Below are positions 52,780 to 64,000 of a stretch of DNA of 64,000 nucleotides, in pieces. The notes beneath the pieces are model-generated. The model did no database searches. It saw only the letters and a list, made by a program, of their open reading frames with translations, and had not been told where the DNA came from. The stretch's first letter is position 1; each line of letters begins with the position of its first letter. The translations under genes were made by a program, and so were the position numbers. Source of the stretch: Didymodactylos carnosus (lineage: Eukaryota; Rotifera; Eurotatoria; Philodinida; Philodinidae); the NCBI GenBank assembly GCA_905250885.1, contig CAJNOQ010000040.1, forward strand, positions 1 through 64,000, read 5' to 3'.

Positions 52780-53413
52780 ATGTTTAAGGGGCCCCCCCCT
52801 CAGAAATGGTGGTTTTCGGTCAACAAATCGGTTTTCAGATATGCACATGGAAAGATAGCCTGAAGTGTCTACTTCCGGAATCTGTATTGGTTTTGGTTAC
52901 AAAAGTGGTTTTTCGGGGATTTTGAGTAAGTTTTCTAAGAGCCTCGAAAAAACGGGTCTTCAAATAATGGTTTTTTCCTAGATACTAATGCAATTAAAAT
53001 TTTTCTGAAAACACAGCTTTGTAGAGCAAACGTTTCTGATCAAAATAAGACTTCGCACAACTCTGTATGGTCTTGCGTCAAAAAGTTACAGGCATTTCCC
53101 TAGAAGTCCTAAAATCGAGTATTTCATAGAGCGTTTAATATAGCGTTTCCACTATATAAGAGTCACACCTGAAGTGTGTCCCAAGATTTTTAATAGCGGT
53201 TTGTCGTAGAGAGTTCATTCTTTTTTTGTTTAAAAGAGGAAAAGAAACTACATCGACTGACCGACGTGGATTTTTGAACTAGGTCTTAGTTTTTTGTCAA
53301 ACTGAGGATTTTTAGAAAATCTGGAAGGCTTTTTCGGGTTGTGGAGGTTGTTGGTTGCCTGGAAAATCAATAAAGGCTTAATTGAAAAATCGGCGCCGGC
53401 CAGTCGATGTAGT
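52780..53413. repeat. Repeat-derived region with small inverted repeat
   Basis: GC-richer, non-coding sequence. The stretch 53026-53095 aligns without gaps to the arm of the intronic hairpin at about 32490-32560 at roughly two-thirds identity by eye, starting tttctgat(t/c)aaaat. At its right end 53247-53263 and 53397-53413 form a 17-nt inverted repeat with one mismatch, which may bound a separate 167-bp element. Confidence 0.45.
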
Positions 53414-53531
53414 TAGGTGTTTAGTTTAAAATAAAACAAACCCGAACTCTTCAGCTTGAAGTATATTAAAAAAGCTTGGGACGGCGTTCAGGGTCCTTTG
53501 TCGTCTTAGCACAGTAAAAGGAACGGAACTA

Positions 53532-54114
53532 TTGAACGTTTCCCGTTCGTACGTAAAAGCAGAGTTATTTTCCTTAAAAATATTAGATTTTGGTGATAAC
53601 GATTTAGAACAATTTAAAATATTGTCAGTCAATTACTTTTCGAGTGCTACAAAACGGCTATCTTTTGTTTGTGTTGTAAAACGAGTACAGCATGTGCCGA
53701 TTAAAGATTACCCGACTACAGAAATGACTTATTTCTGTTTAGAACTCGTTTCTTCCACACTAGCAATGCAAAATCTCCAGTCCGAATCTACAAAAATGAA
53801 GTCCGAGATCGTACTCAAACTTCACCAACTTACAGTCGATGATTTTATTGATTTTTTATCTGCGCCACTACTGACGGTTTTGTTCGTCGATAATCATGTG
53901 CTACAGCTGATTTGGCATTACCATGAGGACCGATTTTGGCAATGGTTTTATTTGCTGAAAAGCGGATTCCTGGGTGAATATTTCGAAGTAGAATAGCAGA
54001 CATCTTACCAATATACACAACAATTACATCATATTTATTTGAATTTGAAACATATATGTGTTTAACAAATCTTTTGTCGATCACTCTATCATGATTAAAA
54101 CAAGTAAAATGCAA
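53532..54114. other. Segment open on both strands, unrecognised
   Basis: A plus-strand frame (53532-53996, 154 aa) and a minus-strand frame (53845-54114) overlap. The minus frame includes an ATG-started stretch with natural-looking sequence (LLRNIHPGIRFSANKTIAKI, GPHGNAKSAVAHDYRR). Neither has a known motif or flanking exons. One may be a gene fragment or a remnant of a transposable element; which strand is real cannot be decided by eye. Confidence 0.25.
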
Positions 54115-56393
54115 ACAATTGTTTCATTTTGTAATTCTATAGAATAAAATTTTTTTGCAATCTAAAACTATGTGCAATCCGGCTGAGTAAAATATTATCT
54201 ATCACCAAATATTAGCTACCACAGTTATTTAACTACCACATTACATACTGATTAGCGTTTGTCTTGTTAAAGATGTATTTTAGAGCAAAACGACATAGTA
54301 TAAGGGGAGTGGCATTCGACGTAAAATTAAATTCCCTACATTTTTTACCACTTCGGCTCACGCTGTCTCGGTATCTGACTGAAAATTCGACATATCTTGA
54401 AACTGGGGCGACAGATGACTTTTTATTCGTTTTTTAAAATAAACTCATAGAGCTTCCACCGGTTATTTCCTCGTCTTTTGCCAGTTTACCACTAAAAAAT
54501 TTCCACGTGATTTCATAACTCTACCATAGGCTAAGAACGACTGAAAGACTTTTATAACTCTTCTAACAAACAGGACAAAATGTACATGTCTGACTTACCA
54601 AAATTTAGAGCTATTCGCAAGAAAAGGATACTATCGGGAAAATATATGCCTTAGTCGAATCCGAGTCCAACTCGATGCATGCCTACTTTTAAAACTACGC
54701 GACGACCGAGCTCACGCTACTGGTACGGCTGTTCTTTGCCAGTGCATATTTAGCCAGCATTATTTAATATCCGCTTTGCTTTTCCTGCAAACTAAAATAC
54801 AGTAGAAAGATATTGAGCACAGTTTTCAATAATTATCATTAAACTTATTACAATATTTACAATCTTCCTCTACTGTCGATTGATGTGCTACTCTAATATC
54901 TACACTACTGAATGCATTGAATTACATTGGAAATGAGGGCATATGGCTTTTAAGCCATCTACGTTCACTGATATGGTCAATCTTCTTACGTGGAACATAA
55001 GTATATGTTTTTTATTTAATGTATACTTCGTAAATGTATTTTCATTGCACATTACATATCGATGATAATTTACTTATCAACTGTTTTGATACAAAATTAA
55101 ATTTTGAATTATTCACAAAAATGCTAGAGCGTTACATCCCATTAGAGGAATCCTATTGTACACTTTGTAGCTAGCCTGGCAATTAGATTATTAGATTGAT
55201 TTCTGATTCAGTGATGTATACATGTGGTATATAAAGTGAATAAATAATAAATAAAGTCAGTCTATAATAGTGAATAAATTACCAGGCCTTTTTTTAAGTT
55301 AATCCAAATTTTTAGAATTCACAACAAACAAATGAAACATTCATGTTAATTCAAACAGAGGAGTGCACCTTCAAAACCAGCTTTTAAAGTTAATTTCAGA
55401 ATGGAAGTGGATCCAATGTGGCTAGACCTTGAAAAAATCACGAAAATGTGAAGAATAGCTAGAAACCACATAAAAAACTTAGTGTGATAGTGGTATATCA
55501 CGTTTGCATTTTCGATTACACGTCGCACAAAATATTTTACAGCACAAATAAAAATATACGAATGAGTACATACAACTCTATTATAAAGAATTCATGAATC
55601 AAAAATTTATTAGAAGAAATGGCACGATGTGTTTGACAATGGGAACATGCCATATCGTTATAGTTGAACAATTGCCAATTAACTAAATACGACTTTTTTT
55701 TTGTAAAATTTGAATTGAGAAAAACTGTATAGTTAAAGATCGATTAATGAATTGGCTCTTGTATTGAAACGTGACACCTTTAAGCCCCTCTCCATTGAAA
55801 ATGACATTCGCCTTATGTTTCTTTTTTGTAAAAAAAACAACAAAAGTTGATTACAACAACGATAGAAATATTGTTAACAGCAACCGGTTTGTTTTTTCTC
55901 TGTTTCTTCTCTTTGTTATTTTCAAACATATTATAACAATTTTTGCTATAAAGGATCTCTCATTGTTCGTTAACAAACGACGAATGTCTGTTTCTTTTTA
56001 AAAAAACAGGCATGAAAATTTTGTTTCAAAACATGTGGTTTTTTTTCCTCTAGTTTACTCTTTTATTGCTTGCTACTGTTCAAGAAACGAACGTCAAAAA
56101 AAAAAAATTCAGTAAAAAAATCAAATATAACGTGATGTTTTAATTTTTTTTTTCTAAAAATAAAGAATAAATAAAGCAGAACTGAAAAGAAAAATTTTGT
56201 TGCGGTAAATTAAAAATCAAACTTGTATACGGCTTCTATATATATTTACATTCATTGCTAAGTTTCAACAAATTAACAAGGTTTGTTTTTAATTTAAAAA
56301 TTTTCTTTATAGGAAATAAAATTTATGTTAAACTCATCCCTACTGAATTAATGATAATAATAATTTACATTTATGTTATTTATTTGATTTAAG
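54115..56393. other. Non-coding region before the long coiled-coil gene
   Basis: The part at about 54300-54750 has the GC-richer look of decayed repeats. The rest is AT-rich and should contain the promoter of the next gene. No gene or clear site recognised. Confidence 0.4.
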
Positions 56394-59300
56394 ATGATTT
56401 GGACACATGAAATAGATCATTATTCTCAAGAAGATCGTCAACATATATCAAAATTAGAACAACAACTATTACATGAATATCAAGAATTAAAGAGTGATAT
56501 TGAAGACAATGAATTGAGATATAATTTAATATTTACTCGTCCATTTAGTTCCTATTTATTACCAAAAGATCCTCAACATTTAGCAAAAGAACGACGTATA
56601 TTTCTTGAACGTTTATCACATGTAGAAACAAGTCCAAATATTCAGTTTTTAAGCGATGAAATAAGAGAAGAATTAGACTCAGCTACGAATAGTGATTATA
56701 CTGCTGAATCATTATCAATATTATTACATGAATATTATTTAAAACGTTTATCATCATTAACATATGCTAAAACATTACATTGTGTTCGATGGAAACGTTT
56801 TTGTCGATATTATACAAATTTTGATCATGTTCAAAAACAATTTAAATTACGATCAAATCGTATTTTAGCTGAATTTAACGATGCATTACAACGAACACAA
56901 CGATTACGTAGTGTTCGAGAAAGTTTATTATCATCATCAGCAACAGCAAAACAAACTCAACAGTTATTAATAGCTGATGATTATATTTCATTTGTTCGTC
57001 AACTTGTTTGTCAATATCGTGGTTCAAAATATTTTGATCAATTTACACAATTAATACGTTTATCACATTTAAAATTTCGAACAAAATTATCATCAGAACA
57101 AACAGATATAATTAATCTTGAACCACCATCAATGCAAAATTTATCCTTTACATTTCCATCTTCTGTTCATACAAAATCATCTAATTTAACAATATTAAAT
57201 GCAAATAAATTACCAACAATTGATATTGAACAAAAACAAACACTGGAAAAATTAAAACCATTATTAAAACAATACAGTATACCCTATGATATTGATAAAA
57301 TAAAAACAATGGGCGATGAAATGGAACTTTATGCAACAATTATTAGACATTTTCGTACACTCTTTTATAAACAAGAACAAGAAATTCCACGTTTTAAATA
57401 TGATTCGGCACCGGCAAATATTATGAATATGTCACGACAATCATCAGTCTATAAACTATTAAAATCATCACCATGGACAAAATTTATTGATATTTATCCG
57501 GAAAAATCACCACAAGTTGAAAGAGATTATTGTCGATATAAAATTCGATCAAATACAAATGCAAAAAATGATGAATTATTAAAAATGATATCAAAATTTG
57601 TTCGTGTACATAATGCTGATAAAGCCACAAATGTTTTAAAACAATATTTAATTGCAGTTAAAACAAAACAAAATGGAGCTATTCAAAGATTAGTTCAAAA
57701 TGCTAGTGGTCAAAGTGCAATTGCCGATATTTTTTGGAGAAATATATTTGAAGTTACAAAAGATCAAAATAATAATAATGATGATGATAATCAAACTGAT
57801 GAAATTGAAGGTAGGAAAACATAAAATTTTGATATAAGACGTATATTAAAATAATATATTTTCTGTTGTTTTTTTTCTAATAGATGATGGAAATTTTCAT
57901 GATGATGATGCAAAATCGGCTCGATATATGAAACGAGATGAATTTAATTATACGGAAACACTTCAAAAATTAGGTCTCGATGATACTGGTATGCATGATG
58001 ATAATGAAGATGATGCATCAGAATCATACGGTTTACAATTATCATTTATAACATTACGTTTATTAAGAATTCGTGAACTTCGAACACAATGTTTACATGA
58101 ATATAATTATATTCGTTCTCTTCAACGTACTATGACTATTTATGAACAACATTTAACAATTATACCTGAAAATAAAAAATCATCAAAAAGTGAAGAATTA
58201 CGTTCAATTGATGCTCGTTTTGGTTCAAGAAAAATACCACATACGTATTTATTTGATGCACCAGATCAGTGTACCATTGATGATCTAAATTTTATGGAAT
58301 CAGGAGAGGAAACAGAAAATTTTGAAGATTTTTTTCATTTTGATGATAATAATGATAATTGTGTTCATGTACAAGATCCATTAGGTTTTCATATTATTTA
58401 TGATTGTGCCATAGATGATGTACAACAATTAGAAGATGAAATTATTTCTATTGGTTCATATTTTATTGAAAAAGAATGTGTTTTACATCCACCATCGTCT
58501 GATGGTAGTAGTATTGATTATACACGAAAAATTGATCGTTTCGAAGTACTATGTAATCTATGGGAATTAGAACAAAAATATTTATATTATAAACGTCAAT
58601 TATTAGATTGTTACTATGAAGTTTATCAACATACATTTGATGCAAATGAACGAAAATGTTTATCAAAGATAATAACAGATATTGTAGCAATGAGACCAAA
58701 AATTGATTTTAAAAATAGTTCATATTTTATTCAATCATATAATATTGAAATAAGAATATTAATTGTTAAATTAAAAATTTTAAAAGAATATATTAATCGA
58801 CATGTTCGAGATATGCGTCTAATGTGTGATAATTTAATTGAAACAGAATCAGAAGATTATGGTTCATATTTATCAACTGGAATAAAAAAACCTAAACCAC
58901 CTTCAATCTTTCTGAGTGCATCAAAAATACGAAATTATTATTTATTTGAATATATTGAATCATTATCATCGATTAGTCGAATACCATCAATACTTACACA
59001 AACTATCAATGAACTTCTTTATTTTGAACAAATACAAAATCGTACACAAAATACAACTATTTATCAATTATTATATGAATTAGAATATATGGATTATTTA
59101 TATACGACTTATTCAACTTTAGAAAAACCTGGTCATACATTTTCACAAGCAAATCAACGAGATATATTTAATTCAGTGTATAGTGAAAATCCACAAGTTG
59201 TAGCACAATTAGCCACAGAAATATTAAAACAAATTGATGATACACGAACAACAAAAAAAGAACAATATGATAAATTCACTAAATTAAGTACTCAATTAAT

Positions 59301-62300
59301 TGATATAATTAATCTAAGATATCGTTTAGTTAAATCTGCTAGTGAATGTGAAATACTTACAATGATTTATAAACAACAAACTGATGTAATGAATATTGAT
59401 CATTCACATTTATATATGCGTTATATTCAATTTGAATTTGCCCAACAAAAAAATATTACAATTACATCTGCAACAGAAACATCTGATGGACGATTGGATA
59501 AAATAACACAACAAAACATGTTATTTGCTATTCAAGAATTAGAAGAAGGACAAATAGGACGAATTAATTTTCGAAATAAAGAACAATGGCAATCATATAT
59601 AAATGATGGAGAAGATGCGGTGGCAAACTTAAGAGCAGCATTAAAAGCACAATTAATTCATAATAATTGTGTCCACATAGCTATCTATCAACATCGTTTA
59701 GCTATTATATGCATAACAAATCAACTATCAACAATGAAAATGCGTGCCAATTCAGCAATGACACCAGTTGAAGAAAACAAAACTGGCCGAACGCATATTA
59801 ATACAGGTTTGATTTTTTAACATTTCGTTGTTTATCGCCAAAGCACTGGGTGCAATAAGAACGAGGATCGGCCCCATTTCAGATCTTCTCGACAGGGATC
59901 TAGAATGAAAGAGCATACAATTTTATCGAGTTCTACACCCTTGGTTTCCCTTCGGACCTCATATCTCTCAGAAAATCGAACAGCTTTGAATAATAGCTCC
60001 ACGAGCCCATTCCGAGGCGTTTTTCATAATTTTCCCAGAACACAACAAGTTTGAAGGAAAGTCTTATATAACATTCGATGCAGCTTTAAACGGTGAACAA
60101 AACTATCTATTGCTCAATTGTTATATACACCGCGAACACCCACGTTTTTGGAATATTACTGTTAAAATGACCATTTCAGGATAGTCCACGATAGTCGGAC
60201 TCCGGGGCTAGCATAACGTTTCTTCATCGAAATGTATAGAACTCGACGCGCTCTTTCATTTGATACCAAGTTCAAGGTTCTACGTTTGGGAAATGTGATC
60301 AGCAGACGTTCTACAAGTTAGATCAAATCCGCTAGAAAATGTATTTTGCCGCTGTGAGGGTAAAATGGCTATAACGTTTTTTCTAACAAGGCTAGAGACT
60401 TGCGGTTTTCACCATTTGGTTCAGCTTGCTGAGCTCTATAATATGAGGCAGGTCTCGTCACTGACATCAAAGGTCGATGTAAATGGCCGAAAATACCACT
60501 TTGCAGTCGTAATATCCGAAAAAATGAGCGTCCGCACTTTCTACTAGAAATGAAATACCGGCCATTTTGTAGAGTTTTGAAATAGCTTTCTTTTGATATA
60601 TAATGTAGACCGCAATCTAGATTCTTTCATGGTGAGAAAGTTGAAATACTATCGTGAACTATCCTGAAATGGTCATTTTAACAGTAATATTCCAAAAACG
60701 TGGGTGTTCGCGGTGTATATAACAATTGAGCAATAGATAGTTTTGTTCACCGTTTGAAGGTGCATCGAATGTTATATAAGACTTTCCTTCAAACTTGTTG
60801 TATTCTGGGAAAATTAGTCGGTCGAACGATGTGTGTCGCGAAATTTTTGGATTACTTTTATTTCTGAGGGACAAGCTTGACTTTCTTCATGCAAAAATCA
60901 AGGTTTCAGAAAAAAAGCTCTAGGCTACTTTGTTCGACTCAGCTTTGACGCTGATTCGAAATATAATTTTGATATTGTGAAAAAAATCCAATTTTGGCGG
61001 TGAAAACGGCAAAATATACTACTCTATTGTTCTATAGGCAAAAATTTGTTTCTGAGATGTTTACCATTTTTTAAGACTCTGTGCATTACTAACATAAAGA
61101 AATACTGTTCGGTCTGCTACTCCAGCACTGAACTTTTTTCAACTAAAAGTAGTTGAAGCAACTTATTCTGAAACGTTTTATAGAGAAATAATACGGCCTT
61201 CACTTTATAAAATTATCTCATTTGGACCGATTTTACTATCCTATCATCCTTTAAGAAAAAACTTGTACAAAAGAATGTACAAAAAAAACACTACGTGTCC
61301 GCATGGCAAGCTATAATTGCTCACCATCCTAGAGAACTCAATTACTTTTTAATAAAGGCAAAGCAAAAAAAGTTTAGCTGGTCCCCGTCTCTTTTTTTCA
61401 AGTACAAAAGTTCCTAGAGTATTATATTTTTTAGCTGCACAATCAAAAACATTATTGAACAGTGTCCTCTACGAGAATCAACGACGAAAATTATTTCGTG
61501 ATTATTTTGTGTCGATTCAATTTGAAAAGACACCGTGTCGTGATCAAATTTTGAACGATTTTTTGAAACAGCGTGAATTGAAACCCTTGCAATATCAACA
61601 ACCACGTGAATCAGAAAAATTGAAGCGAAGTTTAATACATGAGTTTGTTGATCGTGTTCATGCAAGGATTAGTGTGATATCAACTCGAATGCAACTACTA
61701 TATGTATATAATGGACTTAGACAGATAATAGATGAATTTCCATTAACTGCGAGAACACATTTTATGTGGGGCAAAGATCCAGTCGTTGAAAATCCAGACG
61801 AAAAGATCACAGCAAAATTAGCATCATCACCAACGGTTCCAGAAACACTGCAGTCACAATCAACATTAGCAAAACCGACATCAAACGGTTATACAAGTCG
61901 ATTAGAACAATTATTTAATAATGATGGTACTAAATTAGTAAATCTTTGGTATATACCAACATCGAGTGAAATTTTAAATATGTTCCGAAATTTATATCCG
62001 GATGTGGATCAAGTTCGAGAGCGCCTAAGAGATGCTGTGAGAATTGTCTCATCGTTAAATGATCTTATTCACGTCACCGTTGCCTATGCATTGTTGAATA
62101 ATGCAGCAGCTAGTTCAGATCAAAGATGTAAGAATATTCACTGTAGAATAAATATGTATGGACTGTGCAAATTCTCTAGAGACGCTGAAGAATCTAAGAG
62201 TGACAACTAGATCTGTTACTTTAGTGCTACTTTTACTAATAATAATACTAGTAAATTAACACTTCGAGTGAAAACTAATATTAGGCAATGGTTAACCGTA

Positions 62301-64000
62301 CTTCATTTTTAGTGGTCGATCGAAGTTTGGATCTTAGTATGTTTGATCAAAGTGGCCAGTTTGCTTCTGAACTTCATGAAATTCAACGTGAAATGGATCT
62401 TCTAATCGAAAATGGTGTGACAAATGACAATTATCAACAGCAACAACAATTAAATACAACATTAGTGGCCGATTTACTGGAGACAAAACGAAGTTTGACA
62501 TTATTTCAATTTTATTTTGCTGGAGGTTATTTAATACCAAAAGCATTTTTAACAGCAAAAAATAATGAGGCATTTGAATGTGTTCGTTCAAATTCTCAAC
62601 ATATTCTACATTATCTTGTAAATGATTTTTCTTCTACAAAACCTTATTATGTACTATTACCCGATCCTCTGATTCCTGCTCAACCTCTATCTACTAAATT
62701 ATTTCCATGGACAACCTATGAATATAAATATAATGTTAATTCGAAAAAACTTTGGCCATTTTACAGTTTAATTGGATGGTTAAATGTTTGTCTAATTAAT
62801 TTAAGACCAAATGAACTCACAACAGCCAATGCTGAAATAACCTATGCTCATGTGATGTTTCAAGAAACAGATGAGATTATGAAACACCGTTATACTGAAC
62901 CCATCGTACTCAGAAAAACAATGCTAAAAACGGGAAATATAAAACATCCATTGTTAAATAAATATCATCTAGCAGAGCTATATATCATTGCTTATATTCG
63001 TCTTGAAATTTTAAGACGAGCATGGAGTACTGGAAAATTGAACGTTAGTGATATTACAAATGTAAAATCATTTGAAGAATCGGCCATGAGTTTTCGTGAC
63101 GAAATTTTATCACCTATTCTACGACAATTAGCAACTGTTGTGGGTGAAGGAAGCTTTTATGATAATTTTGAAAATGCATTATATACTGGACAATTACCTA
63201 CGAATGTAACCGAATACGATTGTAAACAAGCATTAGTTGCACGTTTACTAGTCGAAATTGAAAAACATATGATTAATGATACAATAAAACGATTTAAACG
63301 AGAAAGAACTCTTGTAATAGCAGAACGAAATAGAGAAGAAGCCAATTTACCAAGTGATTTATGGAAAAAACAAAATTATACAGAAGGTTTCAATATTAGT
63401 AGACCACATATTCTAGACGAATTTGGAAAATTAATTACTCAATATGCTCTAAATGACGTATTCACTAATAGTATTTCGGATACTAACAATTTGAATGATG
63501 TAAAAATGGATAGTCAGTCTATTGTAGAAGAGTCAAATATGATCACATTTGATGATGGTAAATAATTTGTTAATATAAAATATAAAAGTTAATAAATTAT
63601 TTTTATTTCTAGATCAACAATCGACAAATGAGTCCGTAACTGTTGTGTCACATAAATATGACGATACTCTACTTCAAATACGTAAATCTGATTTTGAACT
63701 ATGTTTGAAACAATTAGGAAATCGAATTATGCAACGTGAACACGATAACTATATCAATTATAGTTCATATTATGAAAGTTTACTATATCATGCAAGACAA
63801 TTATTACAAACACGTGAAAATGAAATTGATTCATTGAAATTACAATTAACAAAGCAACATTACGATAATGAAATTGAATCACAACTGTTAACATTACAAT
63901 CATATTATGAACTTGTTGCTGAAATAATAAAATTACGATCAGCACATGATCAATTACTATTAGAACAACGAAAAAAAATTCATGAAACAACATTGAAGAT
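56394..64000 (+). CDS. CCDC162: Very long coiled-coil protein, probably CCDC162-like (3' end outside window)
   Basis: Exons 56394-57810, 57884-59806, 61435-62127, 62313-63557 and 63613 onward join in phase for about 1,890 residues and continue past the window. The sequence is mostly charged and helical, with heptad-like Leu spacing and acidic low-complexity patches (NNNNDDDDNQTDE). The N-terminal part contains LHEYYLKRLSSLTYAKTLHC followed by VRWKRFCRYYTNF, which resembles the DUF4549/CCDC162 family. Members are poorly characterised; a ciliary or sperm role is an inference from family distribution. The start is the first ATG after AT-rich non-coding DNA. The third intron... acceptor choice at 62312 (catttttag) is fixed by phase. 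Intron 59807-61434 is unusually long and carries an inverted repeat. The alternative is another uncharacterised axonemal coiled-coil protein. Confidence 0.6.
60031..60816. repeat. Inverted repeat in the CCDC162-like intron
   Basis: Arms 60031-60186 and 60656-60816 are close reverse complements with only a few mismatches, separated by about 470 nt. The pair lies wholly inside the 1.6-kb intron and encodes no transposase. It fits a non-autonomous element with long terminal inverted repeats; outer flanks do not show an obvious target duplication. Confidence 0.7.

Noticed and set aside
62285-62312. Acceptor at 62284 joining to the ATG-started frame
   Set aside because: It does not fit the phase-1 donor at 62128; the acceptor at 62311-62312 restores phase.

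Overview
The window is animal nuclear DNA: AT-rich, with genes cut by many short introns (mostly 40-150 nt, canonical GT-AG) and gene families found together only in animals (discoidin-domain receptor, Tribbles, Roquin, the BLOC-3 subunit HPS1, Ly6/uPAR-type protein). Short introns, compact spacing and numerous small hairpin-type non-autonomous elements suggest a small invertebrate such as a bdelloid rotifer; that placement is an inference from style, not proof. There are no prokaryotic operons, CRISPR arrays or rRNA, and no tRNA was seen.

Layout. 1-1.9 kb: repeats. 1.9-5.1 kb: two tandem four-exon genes for small single-pass membrane proteins that are paralogs, with a TTAA-flanked hairpin element between them. 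5.5-8.5 kb: an eleven-exon Hsp70 gene with a heat-shock element and TATA box. 8.4-10.4 kb: an orphan exon and a 197-nt inverted copy of Tribbles 3' flank next to an N, a possible assembly join. 10.3-11.9 kb (-): Tribbles pseudokinase. 11.9-15.9 kb: no gene seen. 15.9-19.0 kb (+): fucose-1-phosphate guanylyltransferase (FPGT). 19.9-23.9 kb (-): Roquin, 14 exons. 24.2-25.9 kb: an inverted copy of two Roquin exons and scattered exon-like pieces of an unrecognised minus-strand gene. 26.8-30.8 kb (+): PMS2 mismatch-repair endonuclease. 31.0-33.7 kb (-): unrecognised protein with a hairpin element in its intron. 34-41.5 kb: long AT-rich stretch without recognisable genes. 41.5-44.9 kb (+): discoidin-domain receptor whose kinase domain has lost DFG. 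45.4-45.9 kb (+): Ly6/uPAR-type GPI-anchored protein. 48.3-51.0 kb (-): HPS1. 51.6-52.3 kb (-): multi-pass membrane protein of unknown function. 52.8-54.7 kb: repeat-rich. 56.4-64.0 kb (+): very long coiled-coil protein, probably CCDC162-like, running off the window.

The genes have unrelated jobs (protein folding, signalling scaffolds, mRNA decay, DNA repair, nucleotide-sugar metabolism, organelle trafficking) and do not form one pathway. The most notable points are the DFG-less discoidin receptor, an Hsp70 lacking the EEVD tail, a substituted residue in the PMS2 endonuclease motif, the tandem membrane-protein pair, and several hairpin elements and inverted gene fragments that show active local rearrangement. 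Exon limits were derived by hand from splice sites and reading phase; where phases close, confidence is high.
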